The notes below the pieces were generated by a model, which did not search any database, had not been told where the DNA came from, and saw nothing but the letters and a program-made list of their open reading frames with translations. Positions 1-11,479 of a stretch of 64,000 nucleotides of DNA are shown in pieces. The position numbers and the translations under genes were made by a program. This stretch comes from Cryptomeria japonica. Taxonomy: Eukaryota > Streptophyta > Pinopsida > Cupressales > Cupressaceae. Within the stretch, counting starts at the first letter, position 1. Each line of letters begins with the position of its first letter. The stretch is from NCBI RefSeq assembly GCF_030272615.1, contig NC_081410.1, positions 253,193,533 to 253,257,532 on the forward strand. Reading direction: 5' to 3'.

Positions 1-36
1 TTTTCAACATAAATTCCAAGAATGCAAGCCTATTTG

Positions 37-1550
37 TGATAGTTCTGATACTTAATATAAGTACAGATCCAATAGCCAACAAGATGAGAGGGGGGGGTGA
101 ATCATACAAACTTAATCATCCATAAAAACATCAGATTCAACCTCGGTAATATATATATCAGTCATATAACCAAAATTGTCAAACATGCAAACTCAAAAGC
201 ATATGAACAATATAAACCTCATAACACCAGATTTAACGTGGAAACCCAAATAGGGAAAAACCACTATGGGATTTCGGACCCACTAAGTAATATACTCTTC
301 TAGAGTATGCTCGATTAAAAGAAAATCCTGTTAAATATTACAAACACATTGCTAGATGTGACCCCGTTAAGGGATTTCCCTTAGATCTGTTAGGATCTTC
401 ACTTTGTTAGAAGTGACCTTGTCAAAGGATTTCAAACACTCAATCAGAATGTCACCTTGCTAGAGGATTTTACAAATAAGACTGTTAAGTCCACTCGGTT
501 AAGAGATTTTCTGCTACTTCTCAAAATAACAGTAATAAAGATATGTCTGCAACTTCACGTCTAAAAATGCTAAAGCAGATTCCTATTTGTTTAATACAAT
601 CTAGACATAGAACTAATCTTGTCTATCTGTTAGGCTCTATACTCTATTATCAAAATAGGTCTTCAAGCTTCTGTGCTTGGTAGTCACTATGCAGCATCCC
701 TATGCATACACTTGCCCGCATACATTGTTTATCAACAGTTTCCTATTTATAAACAATCTTCTAACCGCTTAATCTCATTGATCACATTTCCCATGATCAA
801 TCATAGCCATCAGATCTTCAATCTTGTCCAAGTTCAATGTATTCTTTGATCTGAAAACATTTTACCCTGCCTTGGAACTTGCATTTTCACCTTGGAACTT
901 GTGTTAGGGTATTACGGTTCAATCTGAGTTGTAGATCTTCCTGGTGATCTTTCTTTACCATAGATTCTTTAACAATCTTCATATACGACTTACCAATCAT
1001 TTAATTCACTCTAGCTCATCAGATTCTTTCATTAAATATCACATGTAAACATTTAATGCATTCTGTTATAGCTCGGTTGTAACTCGGTAAATGCTAAACT
1101 TCACTCGATAGACATTATGCCTTCATTAACTGATAGCGATAACCTTAGGGTTTACCGACTACGTTCATTGCCTGATAGCATAGTATAGTATTAACCTTTA
1201 CATTTTACATCATATGTATGATGTTAAAACAATCTAAAACATCATGATCCCATCATTGTCTGACTCGGTAGTAGTTGCCCATTGAATACCTTATTCATCC
1301 CTTTATTCATCATATTCTTTCCTGTATCTTTTACCGACTTCTTTATAATCTTCATATCATACTTCTCGAGATATGACAACATCATACTGAATTAGAAAAT
1401 CAATTTCTTGACATCAATGACAAAATAATAATATCAAGATAGTAAAATATCTTTAATCAATTATGTCCATAATCAACAACAACCTTCTCAATATCCTTAT
1501 TGAAATGCCAACAATCTTTCATTGTCTGTTATAATGCAATATTGCCAACA
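37..1550 (-). repeat. 3' LTR of Copia-1
   Basis: 1514 bp, a direct copy of 6252-7746. It starts TG and ends CA on both strands. It contains the G-tract box near 85-102 and the ACGTGGAAACCC box near 236-262. Relative to the 5' LTR it carries a ~20-bp extra segment near 885-905, where 'ccttggaactt' is duplicated. The short plus-strand open frame at 97-303 recurs in the other LTR only because LTRs are copies; it is not evidence for a gene. Confidence 0.96.
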
Positions 1551-1562
1551 ATCTCCCCCTTT
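1551..1562 (-). other. Polypurine tract of Copia-1
   Basis: On the minus strand the sequence AAAGGGGGAGAT directly abuts the TGTTGGC start of the 3' LTR. It is the expected primer for plus-strand DNA synthesis in an LTR element. Confidence 0.9.
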
Positions 1563-2003
1563 GTCATTGATGGCAAAACCTATTGATTTGACCCTTAAAA
1601 GATTCGGATTGTTGTGATTCTAAAATGCTGAAATGCTTTCCCCCATACATTAGACTTGTCTTGTTTTCTTAGTCTTTATTTCAATCTGTAGTCTTCTCTT
1701 AGTCTTCTCCCATATATTAGTCTTCTCCCCCTTTGGTAGGTCTTCTCCCCCTTTGGTAGGTCTTCTCCCCCTTGACAACAATGCCAAAAAGTAAAGAACT
1801 AAAACATAATTTCTTTCTATAAGAAGTTATTTCCTACTGTTGTATATCAACTGAGTCTCGGTCAAAGCATTTGTCTTCAATTCCTATTTCATGTTTATTG
1901 TTTCCTGCACACCTTTAGAAAACCTCCTAAAGTGTGTAAATCAGCATCAACTCCTAAAAGGTATTCTGTAGAGTCATCGAATTGATGCTTTCACCGAACT
2001 CGG

Positions 2004-2393
2004 TTAGTGAATGGAAGATAGGGGTAGGACCCCTAACTTACTTCTAAGATATTCAAAAGTGTCCTTTGGTAGTGGCTTGGTGAAGATATATGCTATTTTC
2101 TCCTTTGTGCTAACATATTCCAACACCACTTTCTTCTCTTGAGCTTCTTTTCTAAGATAATGATATTTGATAGATATGTGCTTTGTCTTAGAGTGCATAA
2201 CATGATTCTTTGAAATATTAATGGCACTAGTATTGTCACAGAATATAGTTACTGGCTTGGTAACTTTCTCATTTATACCTTCCAACAGTTGTTTGATCCA
2301 TGCAATGTTGGTACAATTTAGTGTTGTAGCAACGTATTCAGCTTCTGTTGTTGAATGTGAAACACATCCTTGTTTCTTGCTAAGACAACTCAC
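2004..2393 (-). pseudogene. Copia-1 RNase H domain (3' part of pol)
   Basis: 129 codons. RNase H removes the RNA strand during reverse transcription. Visible copia signatures are the STTEAEYVA block (around residues 15-23), the DNTSAINISKN block (around 52-62) and the terminal TKPLPKDTF motif, followed by a normal end at PLSSIH. The frame opens at 2393 only because a frameshift separates it from the RT part. In the overlap near 2460 the frame upstream is one base short of the expected copia sequence, so this was originally one protein with the RT. Domain assignment is certain; activity is unlikely. Confidence 0.92.
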
Positions 2394-3553
2394 TAGTCTT
2401 TCTCCTGAAAAGAAAGCTCCTCCACTTGTGCTTTTCCTGTCATCAATGTTGCCTGCCCAACAACATCAGTATAAACTTGTAAATCAAAATCATTTCCTTT
2501 CTGATATACTAAGTCATAATCTTCAGTGCCTTTTAAGTATCTGAAAATTCTTTTGATAGCTGTCATGTGTGTTTCCTTAGGATCTGCAGAAATTCTTGAA
2601 ACAATACCTACTACATGTGCTATATCTAGCCTATTGTGAACAACATATTGCAACTTTCCAATCATAGATTGGTAAAGTGTCTCATCAACATATGCAGATT
2701 CATCATTCTTTGATAATTTACAGTTGGTAGTCATAGGAGTACTTACTGGTTTTGAATCCTCCATTCCAAATTTCTTCAAGATTTCCTTTATGTACTTGGA
2801 TTGGGTAATGAAAATCTCATTTTTCATTTGCAGTATCTGTAATCCTATAAAATACTTTATCTCACCGATTAATGACATCTCAAATTCTTTGCTCATTTCA
2901 TTTCCAAAGCTCTTGCATAAAGAGTCATTTCCATAAAATATAATATCATCAACAAATATGGCTGAGATCAGTATTCCATTTTCATCATTCTTCATGTACA
3001 TGTTGTTGTTCTCACTTGTCCTTATAAAACCAATCTTAATCAAATAAGAGTGCAATCTTTCACACCATGCTCTTGGTGCTTGTTTCAAACCATATAAAGC
3101 TTTGTTCAATTTACATACCTGATCTTTATTATTGTCTTCAACAAATCCTTCAGGTTGTTCAATGAAAACTTCTTCTTCTAATATACCATTCAGAAGTGTA
3201 GATTTGACATCCATTTGATATACCTTGAAGTTCTTGAAAGCAGCATATGCCAACAATGTTCTTACTCCTTCAAGTCTAGCAACAGGTGCAAAAGTCTCAC
3301 CATAATCAATTCCTTCTTCTTGGGCATAACCTTTGTAAACTAGTCTTGCTTTGTTCCGAATGACCTCACCCTTTTCATTTAGCTTGTTTCTGAAGATCCA
3401 CTTCGTACCGATTACATTTTTGTCCTTCGGTCTTGGGACCAGTGTCCATGTGTCATTCTTCTTGATTTGATCAATCTCTTCTATCATAGCATTTATCCAA
3501 TCTTCACTGTTAAATGCCTCTTTCACTATTCTCGGTTCAAATTCAGATATCAA
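2393..3553 (-). pseudogene. Copia-1 reverse transcriptase domain
   Basis: 386 codons of RVT_2-type reverse transcriptase. The block [17 protein letters not shown] sits at residues 36-52. The first catalytic Asp is in YQMDVKS (about residue 115) and the catalytic pair is in FVDDIIFYG (about 200-208), so the active-site residues are intact. [12 protein letters not shown] is at 152-163. The C-terminal ~25 residues are out of frame because of a single-base loss near 2462, after which the RNase H resumes in another frame. Upstream it is separated from the integrase part by two in-frame TAG stops within 3545-3616. Both stops fit C-to-T changes of CAG codons. Confidence 0.93.
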
Positions 3554-3613
3554 ACATGTGTTCTATCTTAGTTTGTTCCTTGTCATCACTGGATCATCCT
3601 TATCTCCTATAAT

Positions 3614-5455
3614 CTAACTTGGTGCATGATGTCTTCTGACATACTTGGCTAATACAGGCTCGGTAGGCTCTATATGATCTTCTTCATCACTCAGTAACTG
3701 GATATTTTCTTCATTTTCTTCAACAGTTTTCTTGGTAGGACTTCTCGGTTGCACATAGACAAATCCATCATAATCTTCTGGTTCTTTGGAGTTTCCTTCA
3801 TCATTTCTTTCTGCAAATTCATCAATTTTCACATTTGCACTTTCTACTATTTTGTTAGATGATTTGATCAGACATTTAAATGCTTTGCTTCTAGAAGAAT
3901 AACCTAGAAACATTCCTTCTTCACTTTTCTGATCAAACTTGCCATTTCTATCATCTTTATGAACATAGCATCTACTTCCAAAGATTTTGAAATAACTTAC
4001 ATTAGGTTTCTTGCCATACCAGATTTCATAAGGTGTCTTCAAAGTACCTTTCTTCAATTGAACTCGGTTCAAGGTGTAAACAACTGTGCTTATTGCTTCT
4101 CTCCAAAATGTTTGTGGCACCTTCTTCTCAATCATCAGTGTTCTAGCACAATCCACAATAGATCTGTTTCTTCTTTCAGCTATTCCATTCTGTTGTGGAG
4201 TTCTCGGTGTAGAGACTTGTCTTTTAATACCATGATCATTGCAGAACAAGTTGAATTCATCAGATGTGAACTCTCCTCCTCTATCTGATCTAAGACATTT
4301 CAATTGTCTTCTTGTTTCATTTTCAACTCTTGCCTTGTACCATTTAAACATTTGAAAAGCTTCTGATTTTTCTTTTAAAAACATTACTGACATCATCCTT
4401 GAATAGTCATCCACAAATAATATGAAATATTTATCACCATAATAACTTTGAACTTTCATAGGACCACAAAGATCAATGTGCACTAGATCTAAAATTCCTT
4501 TAGAAGTGTAAGAGTTACTTGTAAAGCTAGATCTTGTCATCTTACCCATCTGGCATCCTCGGCACATAGCATTCTCAGGTTTTTCAAGACTCAGTAGACC
4601 TCTTACTCGGTGCTTCTTACTTATCTTGATTAGGTTATCAAAATTAACATGACAAAACCTTTTATGCCATAACCAGATATCATCAATCTTTGCATACAAA
4701 CACTTATTGTGAGTTGAATCAAGGTGAAATGTATTACCTTTTGTTTGTGTCCCGGTAGTAGCTAACTTTCCATTCTTGTCATGAACTTTGACAATTCCTT
4801 TATGAAATTCTATTCGGTAACCTATGTTGTTTAGTTGTGCTACACTCAACAAATTGTATTTCAAACCTTCAACCCAATAAACATCATTGCATCTTGCATT
4901 ATCAAGAAGTGTTATGGATCCTTTACCTCTTATTGGACATGGTGCATCATTACCAAATCTAACATAGCCTCCATCATAATCTTCTAACATAACAAACTTG
5001 TGTTTATCTCCTATCATATGATGTAAGCATCCACTATCTATAATCCAAGAATCATTAGTGTTTATGTGAGATATTAGGGCTTTTTCTTCATACCTTTCTT
5101 CATCTGATCCATCCTTGATAGCCACATAAACAACTTGCTCTGTATCAGTCTCATCTGATTTATCATCGTCAGATTCCTCATCAGCTATTAAGCATGTCTT
5201 TCTATCTCTTCTTTTGAAGTCTCGATGTCCTCTGTAATGGTTATCTTTTTGTCTATCATCTCGGTAATCTCTCTTTTCAGTAAAATCTTTGTCAGGACAG
5301 TTAGAAGCCATATGTCCAATCTTATCACAATTGAAACATTTCAAAGGTAGTTTTCCTTTATACTTACCTTTGCCTCTCGGTAACCTTTTGGCCAATGGTG
5401 CTTCAAACTCTTCTTGCTTTCTGATTTCTTCATACAGTTTGTGTACTTCTTCCAT
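3614..5455 (-). pseudogene. Copia-1 zinc knuckle, protease and integrase
   Basis: 613 codons. Domains in order: a CCHC nucleocapsid knuckle (C40, C43, H48, C53); the aspartic protease with WIIDSG at 137-142; the GAG-pre-integrase zinc site with H264, H269, C298 and C301; and the integrase core with D328 (VHIDLCGP), D391 (RSDRGGEF) and E427 (NGIAER). All three DDE residues are present. The C-terminal part is the acidic linker before RT. The ATG at 5455 is probably not a true start: it lies in the same frame as gag, three codons past the TGA that ends gag, so gag-pol was one frame. Confidence 0.94.
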
Positions 5456-5461
5456 GTTCTT

Positions 5462-6187
5462 TCAAAATCTTTCACTTGCTCCACTGTGATCTCCTTCAGA
5501 GTACTTATACTTTCTTTCATTGTAATCATTAGATTCATTAAGATGAAAAGAACTAAATGCAAATTCAACTTTATTTACTGATGACCCACTGTTATCAAAA
5601 TTACTTAACTCAAATGCATGTAGCTTACCAATAGTAGCATCTAAAGAAACTGGCATATTGGGTACAGACCTCAATTCATTGATTGCAGAGACTTGGATTG
5701 CATAGGCAGGTAGAAGGGTTCTTAACAACTTACTTGTCACATCCTTTTCTTCAATAGTTCCTCTTGCTCCTTTGATTTGATTTACAATCTCCTTTAGTCT
5801 TGTATTGTACTGGGTTATGTTCTCACCTTCATTCATCCTCATAGATTCAAGTTGTCCTCTTAAACTATCCACTTTTGCTCTTTGAACATGTTCATCTCCT
5901 CCATATACAGATATGAGCTTAGTCCACATTGCCTTTGCATCAGTACATCCTTCTAGATCATTAAACTCTAAGTCGGTCAATGTAGATGTTATTTCAATCA
6001 TTGCTTGAATATGTTCTTGTTTTGCCTTTATCTCTTCCATAGTCAATGGATAGGTGCTCGGTGTGATGAAATCGTTCTCCAGATAATAGACAGCATATTC
6101 TCCAATTCCTGATAGATGTAGCTTCATCCTTTTCTGCCATGTAGAGAAACTTGACTTGTTCAGCTTTGGTGCATCCCTCTTATACAT
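5462..6187 (-). pseudogene. Copia-1 gag (UBN2-like capsid region)
   Basis: 241 codons starting MYKRDAPKLNKSSFSTWQKR, typical of the copia gag N-terminus. It has a conserved W-x-K segment early and the GQLESMRMNEGENITQY-type helix in the second half. It ends at a TGA at 5462-5464 in the same frame as the following zinc knuckle. The stop is therefore either a nonsense change in a single gag-pol frame or a read-through signal. Because the element has other lesions, a mutation is more likely. The start lies about 50 bp inside the PBS, a normal leader length. Confidence 0.92.
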
Positions 6188-6237
6188 CTTTGGATCTTTA
6201 ACTCAAGTGCCTTTAAACTTTCCTTTCAAAGTCCAAA

Positions 6238-6249
6238 GCTCTGATACCA
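6238..6249 (-). other. Primer binding site of Copia-1
   Basis: The minus strand reads TGGTATCAGAGC two bases inside the 5' LTR. This is complementary to the 3' end of plant initiator-Met tRNA, the usual copia primer. Confidence 0.95.
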
Positions 6250-6251
6250 AT

Positions 6252-7746
6252 TGATAGTTCTGATACTTAATATAAGTACATATCCAATAGCCAACAAGAT
6301 GAGAGGGGGGGGGTGAATCATACAAACTTAATCATCCATAAAAACATCAGATTCAACCTCGGTAACATATATATCAGTCATATAACCAAAACTGTCAAAC
6401 ATGCAAACTCAAAAGCATATGAACAATATAAACCTCATAACACCAGATTTAACGTGGAAACCCAAATAGGGAAAAACCATTGTGGGATTTCAGACCCACT
6501 AAGAAATATACTCTTCTAGAGTATGCTCGGTTAAAAGAAAATCTTGTTAAAGATTACAAACACATTGCTAGATGTGACCCGGTTAAGGGATTTCCCTTAG
6601 ATTTGTTAAGATCTTCACTTTGTTAGAAGTGACCTTGTCCAAGGATTTCAAACACTCAATCAGAATGTCACCTTGCTAGAGGATTTTACAAATAAGACTG
6701 TAAAGTCCACTTGGTTAAGAGATTTTCTGCTACTTCTCAAAATAACAGTAATAAAGATATGTCTGCAACTTCACATCTAAAAATACTAAAGCAAATTCCT
6801 ATTTGTTCAATACAATCTAGACATAGAACTAATCTTGTCTATCTGCTGGGCTCTATACTCTATTATCAAAACAGGTCTTCAAGCTTTTGTGCTCGGTAAT
6901 CACTATGTAGCATCCCTGTGCATACACTTGCCCACATACATTATTTATCAACAGTTTCCTATTTATAAACAATCTTCTAATCGCTTAATCTCATTGATCA
7001 CATTTCCCATGATCAATCATAGCCATCAGATCTTCAATCTTGTCCAGGTTCAATGTATTCTTCGATCTGAAAACATTTTACCCTGCCTTGGAACTTGTGT
7101 TAGGGTATTGTGGTTCAATCTGAGCTGTAGATCTTCCTGCCGATCTTTCTTTACCATAGATTCTTTAACAATCTTCATACACGGCTTACCAATCATTTAA
7201 TTTGCTCTAGCTCATCAGCTTCTTTCATTAAATATCACATGTAGACATTTAATGCATTCTGTTATAGCTCGGTTGTAACTCGGTAAATACTAAACTTCAC
7301 TCAGTAGACATTCTGCCTTCATTAACCAATAGCGATAACCTTAGGGTTTACCAACTAGGTTCATTGCCTGATAACATAGTATAGTAGTAACCTTTACATT
7401 TTACAACATATGTATGATGTTAAAACAATCTAAAACATCATGATCTCATCATTGTCTGACTCGGTAGTAGTTGCCCATTGAATACCTTATTCATCCCTTT
7501 ATTCATCATATTCTTTCCTGTATCTTTTACCGACTTCTTTATAATCTTCATATCATACTTCTCAAGATATGGCAACATCATACTGAATTAGAAAATCAAT
7601 TTCTTGACATCAATGACAAAATAATAATATCAAGATAGTAAAACATCTTTAATCAGTTATGTCCATAATCATCAACAACCTTCTCAATATCCTTATTGAA
7701 ATGCCAATAATCTTTCATTGTCTGTTATAATGCAATATTGCCAACA
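6252..7746 (-). repeat. 5' LTR of Copia-1
   Basis: 1495 bp, paired with 37-1550. It is the promoter-bearing LTR, since the PBS lies on its inner side. It carries the G-tract box at about 6301 and the ACGTGGAAACCC box near 6452. The outer edge TGTTGGC is followed by TSD ATTTG at 7747-7751. Confidence 0.96.
6958..6969 (-). promoter_or_regulatory. TATA box in the Copia-1 5' LTR
   Basis: The minus strand reads TTTATAAATAGG, a strong plant TATA match. It is conserved in the 3' LTR at 742-753. Its position, several hundred bases before the PBS, fits a U3 promoter. Assigned by sequence only. Confidence 0.6.
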
Positions 7747-7924
7747 ATTTGATACAAATAAGGGCAACAAATGGGTAGCCTAAGGGCACCCATATACTCT
7801 GGTGATAGTGTGCTCTCCCATGTAGAACTAATCAATAAATTTATGAGTATGACCCTTTTCAGGCTCAAGGGTGAGTGGTCTCAACACCCTTCTCAAATTT
7901 AGTGACAATGTTTCAAACTTATGG

Positions 7925-8480
7925 TTGAGGGAAGAAAAATCATAATAACAAATTAATAATGAATTTTTTTATAATTACAATCCTTGCACCTCTTATCCAA
8001 TAAATAACACCATAAATGCATAGGTAGCCTATTTCCATGATCATCCACCATCCCTATTTTTAGTTGTTGGCTAAAGGCCTATCTGTTCTGATACAAAATT
8101 AAATAACCCAATAGATAATAGTGGTAGAAATCACAACTCTTCTCTTTTAACACCACAAGTTGAGCATAAATTTTCCTTTCTAGTTCAGATGCAAAGTTAG
8201 AATCAAGGTTTACTTCATAATTATGTATTCACATGGCCATGCACATTAGTAACATTGGCATTTTTACCTTGGCGTCCTCTCCTAATACTTGACACAAAGA
8301 AAAACATGTCTTTTGGAATTAGACAAGGAAATCCTCCACAAGAAAGGTCTCATTGCCTGAAATCACCACAAGTTTGTTGTTCATGCCCATCCTTTGGTAG
8401 TGTGGAAGCTCATCCTTCCTAAAGGTTTTCCTCAATCTGGTATAGTCCATATCAAACTACTCTAGGTAAAACTTAGAGCC
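7925..8480 (-). pseudogene. Unidentified decayed reading frame
   Basis: Read on the minus strand, one frame stays coding-like for about 185 codons with only four or five stops. It contains stretches such as YQRMGMNNKLVVISGNETF, EDAKVKMPMLL, ASELERKIYAQLVVLKEK and GNRLPMHLWCYLLDKRCKD. It ends at a TAA near 7927. Amino-acid composition and the spacing of stops look like an old coding sequence, but I do not recognise the family and see no catalytic motif. It could be gag or an accessory protein of another element, or a host gene fragment. It lies just outside the Copia-1 TSD, so it is part of the sequence into which Copia-1 inserted. Confidence 0.4.
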
Positions 8481-9239
8481 TATTTGTTCAGCATAAAACA
8501 ATCAACATTGGCCAATTTTGTGACCACTAACAAGGGTTTCCACTAGGCATTTTGACAATTGTGGTTACTAGGTGATAATTGTCTGCTAAGACTTGAATCA
8601 ATGAAGACATCAATGAAGACATTTGGTAGTATAAAATTTTCTATATCCAAGGTCCAGGGGTTTGATATTGGGTCCTTCCCTTCTTTGTTTTTATAAAAAT
8701 ACCAGAATAGATCCCTTCCTGCTATTGGAATTGTAGCATCCCAACAACCCTCTAGTCTATCTTTGAATACATTCTTAGCTCTGATGTCTGCTGACCCGGG
8801 TAATGAATATAAAAATGAATTCTATAATGTCCTTTTCACTAGGTTGGATGACCTAGGTTTTCTTTTAGATCTTTCACCCCCTTTTGAACTCTCACCTTCT
8901 TTAGAACCCTCTCTTTTCTTAGGCATTTTGAATTTAAGAACTCTGCTAGCAATTTAAATGGATTTTGTGAAATCTTGTAGCTCAAGGAATGATAGAGTAC
9001 CTACTTGTGCTTCCACAAATGATTTTGGTTGTTTACCTTAGTCGCAGAGTCCACTCCATATAATTATTCAGCTTGGAATGAAAATTTCAAGCAAAAATCA
9101 ACTATTAATGGTGGCTCTTGAGGGTATTTTCTTCATTTAATTCATGCATGCCATTAGCAGCTCTGCCGCCTTTTCAAAATCTTGATTTATGATGTGCTAA
9201 TGTCATTCTCAACTTGCCTCGGTTTACTATTTTCATAGT
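8481..9239. other. No recognisable feature
   Basis: Frames in all directions are broken by frequent stops. A short plus-strand open frame at 8763-8957 has no recognisable motif. Probably degenerate repeat DNA continuous with the decayed frame to its left. Confidence 0.4.
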
Positions 9240-9920
9240 ATCACTTGAACCCACCTTAGAAGTTTTATTTCTTCATTGCAACATGGTGACAATCGTCATC
9301 ACTATATCACCACATTTGTCTCTTCCATATTCTTGATTCTTGCGATATAGCAGCGTGTGGTTTTAATTGCTATCACTATATCACAATTGTACTTTATGTT
9401 AAGTATCTCCATTCTACAATTTGGCGATAATCCCTTAAGATATTGCCATATTGCAACACCATAATCCCTTTATTAAGTTCTTTTAGTGATACCATGATAA
9501 TACTTTGGGTTAGTATGTTATTGCTATATCATAATGTCTCCACTTTGCATTAAATCCCCTCTTGTGATATGGCGATGCCCCATGATCTTAGTTCCATTTA
9601 TCGTTGTTTTGTAGATTGCTCAACATAATAGAACATGGGTCTTGAAAAATAGCAATACCCTTGTAAACTTTATTTCTTTTATCACCATTTCATGGGTTGC
9701 CCATTATAACAAGATAGGTGTTTTGTGGAATAGCAACATATTTGTAACTTTATTTTATTTGTCGTCATTTCGCAACCCACCTTATATAATAGAATATGAG
9801 TCTTGAAAAATGGCAATACTTTATGACCTTTATTTCTTCTTTCCATTATTCGTAGACTGCTTAAAATAATGTGATAGGGACTCCATGAAATAGATATACT
9901 TCATGGTTTTATTATATGAT
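9240..9920. repeat. Degenerate ~80-bp tandem repeat
   Basis: At least four successive ~80-bp blocks (about 9600, 9680, 9760 and 9840) share a layout: a Cat/Cgt-rich start with 'attt', then 'aatagaa(c/t)atg(g/a)gtcttgaaaaat(a/g)gcaata', then 'tttatttctt'. Weaker copies with gcgata/tatcgc words extend back to about 9240. Copies differ by 25-40% by eye, so this is an old minisatellite-like array. Confidence 0.5.
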
Positions 9921-10219
9921 GGTCCAAATGAGAAGAGAGGCGGGGTGTATAGATATTTTTAGGGAAATAGTGGAAAATATGAACTCCTTGATTGACAAAT
10001 AGGGTCTTCAACAAGGATATAATTCTTTTAGAGTCTACTAATGGCTCAAACATTTTATTTAAGGCTTTAGTGTTGGCTTTTGGGTCTTTTAGGCTAGAAA
10101 ATGCATTTAATTATGTCGATAAGGAAATTCATCTGTGTTAATGTACAAACTCTATTTGTTTGGTTTGGCTAATTATATGGACAATAGTGGGAAAATAATT
10201 TAGGAATACATAATTTTCA

Positions 10220-11467
10220 GAGGTTCCAACAAAAGGATTAAGACATAGTTTGTTAAGTGTTAGTTAGACGTGTAGAAAAGGTTATGAAGTTTTGTTCTAT
10301 AGCAACAAATGTGTGGTCTAAAAAGAAAAGACTAGTAAAAGGATTGCAGAAGGAGTTAGAATAGGTGGAAATTTATACTACATCAAGGATAAGAGAGAAA
10401 GTAAATATTTTTTAACTTGGAGTAATGAATGTTGGTTGTGGCACAAAAGAATGGAACATGCCAATTTTGATAATATGATCAAGATTTGAAGATCTGAAGC
10501 AGTTCAAGATTTACCTAGACCTGTGAAGCCTACTGACATTATGTACAAAGAATGTCAATTGGGGAAGAAAAAAAAGAGGAGATTCAAGAATAAGGAGTAT
10601 TATACTACGAAACCATTAGATCTAATTCATACAGATTTATGTGGACCTACAAGGCCAAGAGGATTAAATGGAGAAAGGTATTTCATGTTACTCACTGATA
10701 TTCTTCTAGAATGACCTGGGTTACATTTCTAAAGAATAAATCTGAGGCTTTTGATAGATTTAAAGTTTTAAAATCCACGATTTAGAATCAATTTGATGCT
10801 CAGATTAATTTCTTAAGATAAAATAGAGGAGGAGAATTCACTTCATGGGAGTTTGATAATTTTTGTCAAATTCATGGAATTAAAAAGGCACTTTTTTGCT
10901 CCGAGGAGTCCTTAGTAGATGGTGTTGTGGAAAGAAAGAATAGGATTGTTATTGGGATGGCTAGGAATTTGTTAAAGGATGCTAATCTGGCTTAATGTGT
11001 ATTGAAAAAAATAATACATACTATCGTATATCTTCTTTATAGGGTGTAGATTAGGGTAAATAATACTAAAAACACCTTATGAACTATGGAATGGAAGACT
11101 GCTTACTGTGAAATACTTAAAAATATTTGGAAGCAAATGTTATATCGGAAGAGATGAGGACAATCTTGGAAATTTTGACTCCAAAGAAGATAAAGGGATC
11201 TTTCTGGGATATGCTACAAATAGCAAGGCTTACGAGTGTTTCAACAAAAGGCTGAACAAGATAGTAGAGAGTACAAATGTGGAGGTATGTGAAGACTGGA
11301 ATAAAATTGAGCCTAATACTGAGACCATTGTTGAGATTGTTGCAACAATTATGGAAAAGACAAGTGTTCCTAAAGAAAATAAGAAGATGGAAGCAAATGA
11401 AGAAGAAGAAGAATACTTAGAAAAAATTCATGCTAAATATGTTCAGAAACATCATTCGAAAATCTAG
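10220..11467 (+). pseudogene. Copia-D integrase remnant
   Basis: A GAG-pre-integrase motif CWLWHKRMEHANFDN lies near 10433-10475. The next zinc pair is altered from C-x2-C to a CQLGK remnant near 10550. The integrase core begins with LDLIHTDLCGP (10615-10650), which keeps the first catalytic Asp. The second Asp motif reads with a stop and Asn in place of the Asp near 10815-10830, so the DDE triad is destroyed. The glutamate is retained in GVVERKN near 10920. A frameshift lies near 10705. The open piece at 11108-11467 is the conserved C-terminal block with LKIFGSKCY and GIFLGYATNSKAY, followed by the acidic linker. Confidence 0.85.
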
Positions 11468-11479
11468 ATAATTGGAGAC

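Larger units (their letters stand above)
37..7746 (-). mobile_element. Copia-1: full-length Ty1/copia LTR retrotransposon
   Basis: A complete LTR retrotransposon read on the minus strand. It has two ~1.5-kb LTRs beginning TGTTGGCAATATTG and ending CTATCA in element orientation. A 5-bp direct repeat ATTTG flanks it at 32-36 and 7747-7751. The PBS matches the 3' end of initiator-Met tRNA and there is a purine-rich tract before the 3' LTR. Coding order is gag, zinc knuckle, protease, integrase, reverse transcriptase, RNase H, which is the copia order. Three in-frame stops and one frameshift break the polyprotein. The LTRs differ at roughly 14 sites in the first ~400 aligned bases counted by eye, plus a ~20-bp length difference, so the insertion is not recent. 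It is the best preserved element in the window, and its ends and TSD leave little doubt. Confidence 0.97.

Noticed and set aside
97-6519. Matching 68-codon plus-strand ORFs at 97-303 and 6313-6519 that look conserved
   Set aside because: They lie at equivalent places in the two LTRs of Copia-1, so similarity reflects LTR duplication; they are antisense to the element and have no motif.
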